64,000 nucleotides of DNA from Stercorarius parasiticus (taxonomy: Eukaryota; Chordata; Aves; Charadriiformes; Stercorariidae): NCBI GenBank assembly GCA_013396915.1, contig VWZL01000197.1, positions 65,146-129,145 of the forward strand, read 5' to 3'. The position numbers were made by a program, and so were the translations under genes. The notes beneath the pieces are model-generated. The model searched no databases and was not told the DNA's origin. It saw only the letters and a program-made list of their open reading frames with translations. Positions within the stretch are counted from its first letter, which is position 1. Each line of letters opens with the position of its first letter. This document shows positions 53,484 to 64,000 of this stretch, piece after piece.

Positions 53484-55884
53484 TAGCTGCCTCACTCAAA
53501 AAGATTTGGTTCCTGAGTACCTTTGGAGATGCTGGCCTGGGGATCTTCATAGTTTTCCAGCTTCATGTTTCAGTAGTATTTGCTAACAGCCTGAATAACG
53601 GAAATGTTGATTTTACTGGAGATTGCAAGAATTTATTTGATTCATTCTGTTTGCCCATGTAGTTTGTGCCACTAGAAAATGAGTTTTATAAAATATGGCA
53701 CTGCAGGTATTGTGCAAAAATATGTAACGTATGCAGATATTATAGGAATGAGCCAAGGTATAAATACTTCAGAAAGATGGTTCTAGTTTTGCAACTTGCC
53801 TAAGTAAACTATGCTATCAGAGATGTGTTAATAATTTCCACTCTAAACGGAAAGTTTTGGGGTCTTTAGGTTTCAAGTTTTGTTTCCATCTAGCACAAGG
53901 TCAGTAATTGGTCTGTATTCAAATGCAGTTACCTAAAATTCTCATTGCTCATAGGCCTCGATGATCATGAAGCCCCTCTGGATGCCCACAATAAATGCTG
54001 TTGGAGGAGAAATCTGGAAAGTAGGCAATGTGAAGTTGATGGTGTGGATTTTTGTCCACTTTTGTGTTGGTGTGTGTGAGCAATGTGACAAATAATGTAC
54101 AAAGGCAAAAAAATCCGTAAGAACTGATCTGTACATCCTACTCCTGTGGTGGACGTGCTTCAGAGAAGCTAAAAGGACGTGAAAGGGAGTCTCTAAAAAA
54201 GGTTCAAAATCATCATTGTCCCAGCTTCTTCAGTTTCATCTTTGCTGTTCTTTTTGCCCTTCTTTTTCACAAGGTCTGTACTAGAAGCTGCTTTGTTTGG
54301 CTTCAGGATTTGCTGCATCCTCACCCCTCCTTTAAGAGTAAGTCACAGCTTCCATTGAAGTGCAAGTTCAAATAGCAACGTGGTGCAGGGAGCCACCCAG
54401 TTCCAGTCTGAGGGTATTAAAAATGGCAAGGAGCAGTCCTTCTGCCCTAATTAGGAGTTGGATTAGAAGTGCTTGTGAAAGCCCAGCTATGTGCTGTCAT
54501 AGTCAACATCTTTGCTGCTATAGAGAGAACCTTTGTGGGATTTCTGAATCAAAGGAACATTTTAATGACTTGTTGATTATTAAGGGAACCAGACTTGTCT
54601 CAGAAGCAGCCTCTGTATTTTTGTCCTTTCTTTGGACCTTTCTAAACAAAGTTTTCTGCGTAGCTGCTCTGGAGCCACACTCTTCTGCCTGGAGCCACTG
54701 GAAGGCACCCAGAACGTGATCTGTAGTTTCCTCCTCCTTGGAGACATTTATGTATCTGCCATTTTACTTTCTCTCTCTCCTCGTTGTTCAGCGTGTCAGG
54801 CTTGGAGCAGGCTGGGGAGCGCTGTAAAGCTTTCCCGTGGCACATCCAATCCCTTTTAACTGCTGACATCATGTAGAGGAGAGGAAGGAACTATCAATTT
54901 GTGTAGCTTTCATCCAGCCAATTCTGGTTTCTGTCAAGGGAAATTGCAGTAAGTTGTCGCTTTTACAGTACTCATAGGTACATCTGAAGTTTTGAATAGA
55001 TTTTATGCTTTTTTTTTTTTAAAGGAAGAAACAGCAGTTTCATTTTCTCTAGGATCCTCAGTGGTGCACAGATTGTCTAGGCAGGAGAAAGACATCGACC
55101 AGTTACTGCCAGAAAGGGAGCAGCATTTATGGAAGTGTCGCAAGAGTTTTAGGGCTTCAGTTTTCAAATGTCCATCTTGAAATATAATAAATGAATCAGA
55201 TTTATTTCAAGATCTTTGTGCAGTCGTCGTTGCTTGAAAATTAGCTCTGGTTATACAGTTAGCTCCATTTGAAGGCTGCAGATGGGCACTGAGAAATAAG
55301 ACAGGAAGGTAACTTTGTTTTCTGGAGAACTTTGCAAATTGTGCTCACCACGTTCTCACGGCGTGGAAGGGCTTGAAGTTGGAGACATACTAAGACTGTG
55401 TTGGTAACTTGCAGACCTTCATAGGAAAAATATGCAGGAGTTAGCAGAGTTGTCTTCAAAAAAAAATCTCAGAAAAAAAGGCAAAATAATTCGGTTTAAA
55501 ATAATAAATTTGGTAAAATATTGTAATGTTTTTAGTAGTTATCATTGCTGCTTTTTAATTTCAGTAATCTTCCAGTTTACCTGGCTGAAGGCAGACAGGA
55601 TATTGAACCGTATTATGTGCATCTTATAAAAAGCCATTTATCATCAACTTGGAAAAAAAAAGATAACTGAAGTTCAGAGTGACTTTCAGTGGAGGGATTT
55701 GGTATGTGTGTGTATGGCAGCTGGATTAGCCAGAGCCCAGTGATTACTTTAATTTGTGAACTAAGATGTGTTTACTCAGATTGTAACAGCTCCTTATCAT
55801 ATTATAATGTTAAGTTATTGTTGTTTGGAGGAGTTTTGGCAGTCTGGTGACAGGACTTGGTACTCAGAACAGAAAAGAGCAGTT

Positions 55885-56035
55885 CTGGGGTTAATTCTTC
55901 GCTTTCCTTCTAACTCGCTGTGTGACTCTTGGTAAATTTTATTCAGCTGATTTTGTCTATCAGCTTTCTACTGTGTAACAAGAATAATAATCTCTGTGTT
56001 CCCGGTGCGTGGAATTACTTGAAGATTTTACTTTT
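55885..56035 (+). mobile_element. Degraded MIR SINE
   Basis: CTAACTCGCTGTGTGACTCT followed by TGGTAAATTTTATTCAGCTG, then a segment matching the 'cctcatctgtaaaatggg' region in degraded form and AAGAATAATAATCTCTGTG, preserves the order of the MIR consensus (tactagctgtgtgaccttgg, gcaagttacttaacctct, aaaatgggaataataatagtacct). The sense orientation is +. Ends are approximate and no target-site duplication is visible. Confidence 0.6.
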
Positions 56036-56914
56036 CTTCAAGATGAATGACTGTTACTTTCCTTAATTATCCCTCTAAATGCAGCCGATTATAATGGAAA
56101 TAAAGCCAGAGATCCTGTCCCGGAGAGCACCATTACACTGGGACAAACTGTTGATAAGTGGCAGATTCAGAGAAGATTTTATTTCTGGAGGGTTTTTTTG
56201 CATGGAGTCCTGTCATCGTGGTTCTCCTTTTATGTCCTTTGCAATCTAGAAAAGTTTTGATAAGCCTTAAGTTAGAAAAACTGCCATTAATCCTTCTGCT
56301 AATATTTCTTTGGCACGACAATAGCATCGCCCCAGCTTTAGGCCAAAGGACCAGACTTCTGCGAGCAAAGCGCTTGCTTGTTACCTTCTTTTTTGATTAG
56401 CAATTGTAACCCATTGATGTTAACTTGTGATTAGCTTTTGTTCCTGTAAATATTTTCAGCGTTCAGGCTTCGTAATATTTTTCTCACTTGTTTTTTAACT
56501 ATGAGTTTCAAAACGAAACTGTTTGCTGTGTATATAGTAGCAAGGCAATCTATTTACATTTTGCTGGAGTACGCGGGGAACTGTTTACCCGCCCAACGTA
56601 CGCCTTTACGGGGGGTGGGGATGATTTCATTTCCAAATGAATCAGAGTTTGTTCTTTTGAGCGGAATGAAGGAAACTGTTAAATAGAGGATGATAAAGAG
56701 AGATTTCCTTTGCACCTTTTATAGCTCACACAGATTTTGTTTGGGTTATTCTGTCTGTTAATCCAGTGAGGTTGTATTTTCGTCGTTCCGTGGGATTGCC
56801 AGAGCGCGTTGTCAGTAGTATCTGAGGGGGGTTGGGATCCTTTTATGGGCTTTTACTATTATAAGACTATTACGACATCATTTGGTTGTGGGGCTGAACA
56901 TTAGGGTAGAATAT

Positions 56915-57132
56915 GGCCTTATGTGACCTTTTTACTTGTATAAAATGGGGTTTATGGTACTTACCTGTCTCACAGGTGGATTAATGGGTGAGAGAGGAAC
57001 TATGTCCTTGATCATACAAATGTATCCCCTGTTATCTTCAGGACGCTGATATGTGAACAGCAAGGAGCAGTTAGCTATGAAAATGTAACGCTTGGAAGAT
57101 TGAAAGCCCTATATAACTCTTATTATTTTTAT
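56915..57132 (+). mobile_element. Degraded MIR/L2-type SINE with tail
   Basis: The words TTATGTGACC, TATAAAATGGGG, GGTACTTACCTGTCTCACAGG and, about 90 bp further, AAAATGTAACGCTTGGAAGA then GAAAGCCCTATATAACTC and TTATTATTTTTA occur in the same order as in MIR-type SINEs and the shared L2-like 3' tail (aaaatgggg, agtacctacctcacagg, atgtaaagcgctttgaga, gaaaggcgctatataa, tattatta). It is the most complete ancient SINE in the window. Confidence 0.65.
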
Positions 57133-57978
57133 TCTGCAAATTAAAGTTTCCAGTATGTTGTTATTGTTACTTCTTGCACCACCAGCAAGTTAAAGTCTCT
57201 TTTGTGGCTTTACTGGGGGGTTTTTGCTGTTGTTGACTGCGGGAATTTCCAGTATCAGAACAAGCACTAGCAGAGTAAGTTAAGCACGTGTTGGACCTAT
57301 AGCTACGCATCCACACCTCCTAAAAACATTCAGTAATAAAACGATACTCTCCGAATTTGTCTTCTCATTTTGTTGGGGATTGAAGTATTTATTTGGATGG
57401 TGTAGTTTTGCCAAAAGACCATCCATAATACAGAGTGGTTTTGTTTCACATGTAATACCTACGCTGAAATGGAGTACGTAAATTTAGAATTAAGAAAAAA
57501 CTTGTTGTTCCTTATATATTGCATTCAGACTTGTGTTCAGCTCTTTGTAAATATTTTAGTCTAGCACATTTTTCATTGCAAAATCCAGTTTTAAAAATCA
57601 AAAAGGTTTTCTCTCACTTTTCCTTCATTTGTTGCAATTTCAACATGATTGAAATCCAAGCGTAAAACTAGAAGTTTGATAAACATGCAGTCTGAGATGC
57701 TTTAAATATTTTCATGTTACTTTTCACTATTTCCCAGAGTGAAACTCCTTTTACTAGAAGAATTCTTATGGGAAAGCAGAGTTGAAAGGACTGACATCAT
57801 CAGCCCTTCCTGAAAAACAAATTGGTTTCCTTTAAGTAACACTCACTTAAGAAACCACCTATTTAGAGAGGCAGACAAAAATAGTTTCAAAGAAAATTAA
57901 CTGTATAATATCTTAAAGCACTGGAGGGCAGTTCCTTTCCAGAGTTGAACTGGAGAGCTGGCGCTGTAAACACGGCTT

Positions 57979-58022
57979 GAAAACAGTTGTTGGGAAAGTC
58001 GAAAGCAATTGTTGGGAAAGTC
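57979..58022. repeat. Tandem duplication of a 22-bp unit
   Basis: Two adjacent 22-bp copies, GAAAACAGTT and GAAAGCAATT each followed by GTTGGGAAAGTC, differ at two positions. Confidence 0.88.
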
Positions 58023-58324
58023 TCTATTAAGCTTTAATTTTTCTCTGTGTAAATTGTAGCTTCACTTGACAGAAAGTAGCTTTTATAAATGTATAGAAAC
58101 AGTAAAGCGTGCTGCAGGATAGGCCTGTTGTTTTTTTTTTTTAATGTACTTTTAATGTTTTCCTGCATGTTTAATCCTTTCACTCTCTCACAGCATCCCA
58201 CTTGGCTGGCTGTTGCTTTGTTTTTTTTATTTAAACCTACTTTCAAACCATTTCTTTTCCAGCTTCGCCTCGGAGTCGAAATTTGCCTACAAATCCCTTT
58301 TTCCACATCATCACTCTTCGCCCT

Positions 58325-58615
58325 GAGTGGTGTTGAAAGGCGCCGCCGCCTCCGCCCGCCGCGGCGGGGCAGACCCCCCGGCAGGGGGCGCCCTTCTCCC
58401 GGCGATGCCTCGGCCGGGGGCGTGGCCGAGGAGCGTGGCATGGGCGTGGTCGGGGCGTGTCCCGCTCCGCGCTGGGCGCCGGCGGGGCCGGGGCGTTTCT
58501 GCCGCCCGGCCGCTTTTAAGAGCGATTATTTCAATTGGGAGAATTTGCGTCGCGACTCGACACCGCTTCGCTCGCACGATGGGCCCCGACAGACTCGTCA
58601 GGGCGCTCCTGGTTG
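58325..58615. promoter_or_regulatory. Intronic CpG island, candidate promoter or enhancer
   Basis: About 290 bp packed with CpG: I count roughly 40 CpG dinucleotides, while most surrounding intron has very few. It includes CGCCGCCGCC and GCCGCGGCGG words, several KLF/SP-type boxes (GGGGGCGTGG at 58416-58425, GGGCGTGG at 58442-58449, CGGGGCGTGT at 58451-58460), a TATA-like CTTTTAAG at 58513-58520 and an inverted CCAAT box (ATTGG) at 58534-58538. Unmethylated islands of this type usually mark promoters or developmental enhancers, so an alternative BCAS3 promoter, a non-coding RNA promoter or an enhancer for a neighbouring gene are all possible. The composition is seen; the function is inferred. 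The long open frames through it (up to 232 codons) are a by-product of GC content. Confidence 0.6.
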
Positions 58616-61600
58616 GTTGATAATCGATGTAAAACACACATCCACTGGTGCTAATAAGAATAGAGCTTTTTTATTAATGCAGGAGAATTTACACTGCAGT
58701 CGCTGGGCTGCTCCTACAAACCCTCCACGTTCACTGGGCAATGGGCTGCCTAAAATGCATAGCGATTCTCTTGATTTCACACTCTGATTTGAAGTTTCTC
58801 TTTACATTCTATAAGGCAATTGTGAAAAAAAAAAAAAAAATTACCTGGTGGGAATTTTCTGCTAACAACTTATAGAGACCATTGCTTCCTTCTGGAAAGG
58901 TCCCAGGGTTACGCGAAGCCTCTTGCCTATGGAAGTACACGCAGAACCCCCTCGGAGCCCGTGGGTTCCAGCAGCCCCCAGGTTACACATGTAGAGGTAC
59001 GAACCGCTGACCGTAAACACCAATTTGGGTATTGGCCAGGAGCTTACTGGTTGTAAATGAGCTGTGGTTTTAGCTGCTTTTTTTTTTTTTTTTTTTAAAT
59101 GGCTAGTGAACCAGTGGAGTGAAAGAAGTGGGTGGTATATTTTGGATAGTTTCTGAAGTGGAAGGAAAAGATCCATTCCCTTCAGATAAGCAGGGAAATA
59201 GACTGATAAATTCTGTCACAAGGGAAGTTCATGTCTGTACATAAAGTGTTTTAGAAGTGGGCTTTTGTAAACAGTGTAGATCTGAGACTGGCGCAAATGT
59301 ACATTTGCCTTTATATTTGAAAAAGGAGTCACGAGTATTCCAGATAAATTGAAAATTGAAGGAGACTGACATCAGAAGGGAGTTGCAGTTCTTGAGACAT
59401 GAAGTGTAAAAATACATGACTGAGTGATTTAGCGCAGCAAATGCCATAGTGGTGGTCAAAGCAAACTGTTCCAGAAAGGTTGTGGGGAGACAGGCGGAGG
59501 GGAAGTAATAGGCTGTGCACAGGAGACCGGGATGTCAAAGATGGATCACGAGGTGAAAGGAAGGTGGAAGGCAGAGAGGAGTTGGATTACCACAGATGTG
59601 AGCGTCCCACTGAAGTTCTCCTGTCAAGATGGATGATCTCAGCCTTGGTAACATCAAACTGAAGAAAATTTCTATAGGGTCAAGTGTTGATGTGTCAGAG
59701 GAATGTACTGAGGGAGTCCAAGGAGAAGTGGTAACGGGATTTTTAAGTGTTTCTCTGAAAATGACTTAATAAAATGACATTTTGGGATTCTGTTGTTATG
59801 TAATTTTCCCCCCTCAATTATTCACTCTTAATTTACAGTAAAACGGTGGTTTTCCATCTGCAAATCTCACTAGTTAACCAGGTGTATAAAAGACAGGCTA
59901 GTGTATTTCCTTCTCGTGCATGGTGAGTAGCAAAGACATCCTGCAGATTATGCACCGCTTTTGATAGGGTTTTGCAGTACTTGCCAATTGGAAATTGATA
60001 AATAGTGATGCACGAGAAGGAATGTGCTCAGCGGCTGTATGGCTTCTCAGGATGCTTTATCTGTCTGTGCAGAGGCCCAGATACACTTGTATACAGCTGA
60101 ACAGTGTTTTAAGGAGAAAAGAGTGTGATCAGCATAAAACCAGTCACTAAGATTCAGCTTTGTAGTAAGAAACCAGCTGAAAAGAGTTGGTCATGGAAGG
60201 AGTGATGCAGGAAAGGTTTTCTGAATGGTGTTTGTGTCGAAAGCACAGAAGGGAAAGGCTGGGGTTGGGTCAGGAGAAGAGATTAGGTACAGGGGAGACA
60301 GCGTGGCCAAAAATTTGTTGGTGGGTTAAGGAATGTAAGAGACTTGAGGGAGCTGCGATCAGTGAAATGACAAAAAGTAGCTTTGCTCACCTGATAGAAG
60401 CCTGTAATATGTTTGATCAGAAGGTGAGAAAGTAGAATCTAGAGTTTTTCAAGAGACCATATCAGTTGAAGGAGGAGGTTTAAGTATTGAGGGTGTTGTA
60501 TGACAAGTAAGGTTTGGCCTGAAGGAGGGTGAAAGCATGTGACACTCTGTGTTAGTGACCAGTGAGGGAAAGGAATGGGGCAGGAGCTGGTGGGAACAAT
60601 CATTTTATCTGATGGACCTGCTGAGTTCAAGCCCAAACACCTTTTGCTTCCCCTGGCTGTGGGTATTTGGGGCACAGCCGCTGTTGGGAGGGAATCCAGG
60701 GTCTGAATCAGGCTCCCTGTGTGTATGATTGGTGATGGATTATGCAGTAAATGGGTGCTGCCCTTGTTGTCTTTTTTTCAGTTTATTATTCTTAAGTAAG
60801 GCATTTAAATCAACTGTGCATTTTTGGTAGTCTGAAAAATGTAAACACTTTATGGAGAGAAACTTAAGCATTAAGATTGGAAATAAAATATACTTGTATC
60901 TTTTAAAACGTTTATCTTTACCCTTAAATATGCTGATCGGGCTTATTCTTTTTGCTTAGTCTTTGTGGGCTGTTAAAATCACTTGCTTTTTCCCATCTCA
61001 AGGAAATGCATCTTTGACACTTCTCATGACCTGAGTCACGATGCTGTCACAGAGCCAGAAAACATCCTTAACGGTCATGGGTAAAAGAGCAGAGCTGCCG
61101 AGGGTGTGTGGTGGGTGGAAAAGGGAGAGAGATTGCCATGGTTTACTTCAGTTCCTATTCTACGGGTGTTTCAGACAAGCCATTTATTATAATTATCCAT
61201 GGATATTATTATCAAGTTCTCATATGCAGTGGTTCTCAAGGCACTTTTTTTTTTTATCCAAATAACTTGGGATAACTACTGTGTATTCAACCTGGATTGA
61301 ATTCAGATGCTAAAATATTTGTGCTAATTTTTGCAGCTAGAGCAAGGGAAAATAAGGCGTAGGTAAAAAGGTGAGGAAAAAAATAGCCACAGATGTTTTA
61401 ACATGTAGTATATTGCCAATACAAAATTCTAATAAGCTAAGCCCTTTGGGTGGAGGGCTGCTATTAAGCTTTCCGTATCTCCTCACCCAACACAGCTGCG
61501 TACAGAGGTGTCCTTCAGAAATTCCCAGACCAGTCATTTGCAGTTTCTGAGACAAGCTGACCAGTTTTTCTGACTCTGTTGTCCCCAACACAAAAAATAT

Positions 61601-63379
61601 AAGTTCATAAGGATCATTTTATTCTGTATTATTTGGAAGAGAAGACCGAGACTCTCAAATTCTCTGAAGTTATCAGTGCTGAAGCATCTCGGAGTCTTCC
61701 CTGAAAGAAGGCTTTGAATTCAAAACTGTGTTGATATGAATTATGATTGATAGGCACAACAAGGGGCAGTAATAGTGCGTACTTGTTTTCTCAAGCGCTT
61801 CATCATTCACCAGCAGACAGTGTTAGTAAAATTCCCATGTGCAAGAAATGCGAGTAACAGAGTCTCTTCACAGTGCCTAGAAGCTGCCTGTGCGATAACC
61901 TCATTAGTGGAGTGTCTGAGCTCGCATAGTCCTTTCCTCGGAAGAGTTGGCAAACTCATGTCCAGTGCTGTGGTAGCTACCGCCATGGCTTCTGCTCCAG
62001 ACCTGGCTTACAGCCACACATTGGGGAGGATGGGCAGAGCACCTTCGCTTTTGTTTGCGAAATATCCCATAGCTATACCCATAGTAGCTATGAGAAACTA
62101 ATCTTGCAGTCTTTTAATCTGTGAGGAGTTGAAGGTGCAAGGTACAAATAGGATGGCAAGGTGTGGACCCCTCCCTGCCCGTGGCTGGCTTTTACTGGAG
62201 GTGACCAATGAGCAGAAGGGCCAGTTCGGCTGATTTTCCTGGTAACCACCATCTGGAGCAAACCAGCTGAAGTGTTGCTGCTGCTGCCGGCTTTATGGCC
62301 ATGCAAAGCCTGGAGCCAACAGCTGGCAAATGTGTTTTGTTGTTGTTTTTACTTCAAGGAGAGTTTTGCCCATAAATGGACTTGAGCTTTGCACCAACAA
62401 TATTTTTAGTTAAATAAGTCCTGAAAGATGATTATTATGCCAGACTTGTGTGTGTGGTGGTGGAGGGGTTGTTTTCTAAGGAAATGCTTCAAGGCATCTT
62501 TACTGTGCAGCTCTCTGAGGAACTTTAGCACAGCAAACAGGTATCTGGACAAAACAAGGAGGGGAAACGGCAAGGGATGAAGCAGACTTTTCTTTCAGAT
62601 TTTGAAGGAGATATTTTTACACAAGGCAGTTAGCACTATGGGTGTCCTCCCAGCAGCTGCTGGGAAGTGCCGTGGGGCCCGGGACACTGTCGCTGTTCTG
62701 GCAGAAGTAGTTTCCTTTCCTTTTTGATTCCCCTGGACTGTCAATGTAATTCCTTTTGCATGCAGGAAAGAAGAAATACACATGGAGGTAGGCGAAATGG
62801 CCAGCTGTACATCACTAATTGTAGAAGTAGATGACTGGTCCAAATCCCAGGTAGAGCTTGAGGTTTGAACTGTTCTTTCATAATCCATCTTTGCCCAGGT
62901 AGAGAGAATGGGCAGCAAAGGAGTCACGGCAGTTCCTTCTCTCTTCCAACCTTTGTCAAGGATAAGAGATTTTCAGATATCAGTGGGACACTTTATAATT
63001 GAGGGACGAAGTTTTTGAAACTGAAAATAGCAGAAGAAAGAGAAACTTCAGAAGGAAGAAAGGAATATTATGAGGCCATGTTCAGATTTTGAGTGGATGA
63101 TGCTGATGAGCAGTTGGAAGAGATGAAGTTCAAGGAGCTTGGGTGAGAGGGCAGAGGACTCCGTCTCATTGGTGGCTGAGACACTTGGACTGGCGCTTGC
63201 GTGTCTTGGCAGAGGATTCTGACTTACGAGCTCGCTTGTCACCATCACATGCCTTTTCCTGGATGCAAATAGGGAGAAAGTTCTGCTTTCTGAGGGTAAT
63301 CATGAGATTTAGTGCAGCTGTGTTTCAAAAGGTTCAATATCAAGCGGTTTTAAACATTATGAAAACAACCGGTTGCATT

Positions 63380-63470
63380 ATTTTCTCCCATCCATTTCAA
63401 TGGAATTAAGTTAGTGATAAGTTTTGGACTTGCACCAGTTTAGCCGAGAGAAAAATTTGCTCTAAGTAGC
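63380..63470. mobile_element. Possible ancient amniote repeat remnant (CR1-L3/L2-like)
   Basis: CCATTTCAATGGAATTAAG followed by GACTTGCACCAGTTTAGCCG and AGAGAAAAATTTGCT recalls a phrase frequent in old interspersed repeats of reptiles and birds (ttcaatggaattac ... tttgcaccag.ttaactgagag.agaatttggc). The match is short and diverged. Confidence 0.4.
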
Positions 63471-64000
63471 TAGATCATGTGCGTATACATGCTGTAGATA
63501 ATACATAGCATTCTTCCTTTAATGGGTCTAATTGTATTGGAAATATTGAGGGTTAGGGTGTGAAATGAGGCTAAATTTGGTAGGATACAATTCAAGGAAA
63601 TTGCAATGTAAATTTAATTCAGAAGCGATCATTAACTACAATAATTAGTTTCCTGACTTTTTCGAGGAAGATGTGTAATGTTTTACAAGAAAGATAAAAC
63701 ACGTTTGACTTAATAAAACAAAACATGAAAGCAAAAGCCTACTTTGGCAGTAATTAGCGCTCATGGTGTTGAGTGTGTTTCTCGGGACGCTATTGAGTTT
63801 GTCTGTCAAGCCCTTCCAAACGAGTTCTGCGAGCCAGCATTGCTTCCGCAGGGTTCTCTATTCAGGTCACAAGGCAGCGTTTCTCACCAGGGCGCTGCTG
63901 TTTCCTCTTCCGACTGTAGTAGATTACAGATTATACTGGAACATGTCTGAGAAAAGGTCAGAAACGAGGGTGAAAGTCTTGGAACTGAAGCTGAGAAGCT

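Noticed and set aside
58089..58787. 232-codon + strand open frame, the longest in the window
   Set aside because: It runs from a T-rich stretch through the CpG island. Stops are rare in GC-rich DNA, the opposite strand is open as well, and the translation (Arg/Gly/Pro-rich) matches nothing I know.
61216..61236. GCAGTGGTTCTCAAGG, resembling a hAT-Charlie transposon end
   Set aside because: Only about 13 matching bases, without a second terminal repeat or 8-bp target duplication.

Overview
The window is nuclear DNA from a vertebrate, most likely a bird. Six short, correctly spliced coding segments on the + strand read as consecutive exons of one conserved animal gene, BCAS3 (breast carcinoma amplified sequence 3; mouse Rudhira; a WD40 beta-propeller protein that works with PHAF1 at the phagophore and also binds cytoskeletal filaments). 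Evidence for a bird: a well-preserved truncated CR1 LINE tail with the typical avian 3' end, very low repeat density, no Alu/B1/L1-type repeats, and only worn relics of old amniote SINEs.

Layout: the window begins inside an intron. Exons lie at 2306-2382, 4175-4258, 10649-10819, 20191-20284, 42075-42208 and 53118-53382, separated by introns of about 1.8, 6.4, 9.4, 21.8 and 10.9 kb. A further intron runs from 53383 past the end of the window. The exons total 825 nt. They join in one open frame with AG/GT borders throughout and encode about 275 residues, roughly residues 221-496 of the human protein by my recollection of its numbering. The first exons of the gene and all of its C-terminal half lie outside the window. 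I saw no second protein-coding gene on either strand.

Non-coding content: about 98.7% of the window is intron. It holds one CR1 tail (about 30832-30965, minus strand); several degraded MIR/L2-like relics (about 2750, 32670, 46050, 55885 and 56915); two weaker ancient-repeat remnants (about 52590 and 63380); a CA microsatellite (5036-5081); an 18-bp polypyrimidine minisatellite (29881-30037); several two-copy tandem duplications; and one distinct intronic CpG island (about 58325-58615) that is the best candidate for an unannotated promoter or enhancer. Some stretches look like conserved non-coding elements by composition and motif density, but only an alignment could show that.

I found no operon, CRISPR array, tRNA, rRNA, complete transposon or novel multi-gene system. 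The annotation is essentially one well-supported gene fragment, with the intronic observations graded by confidence.
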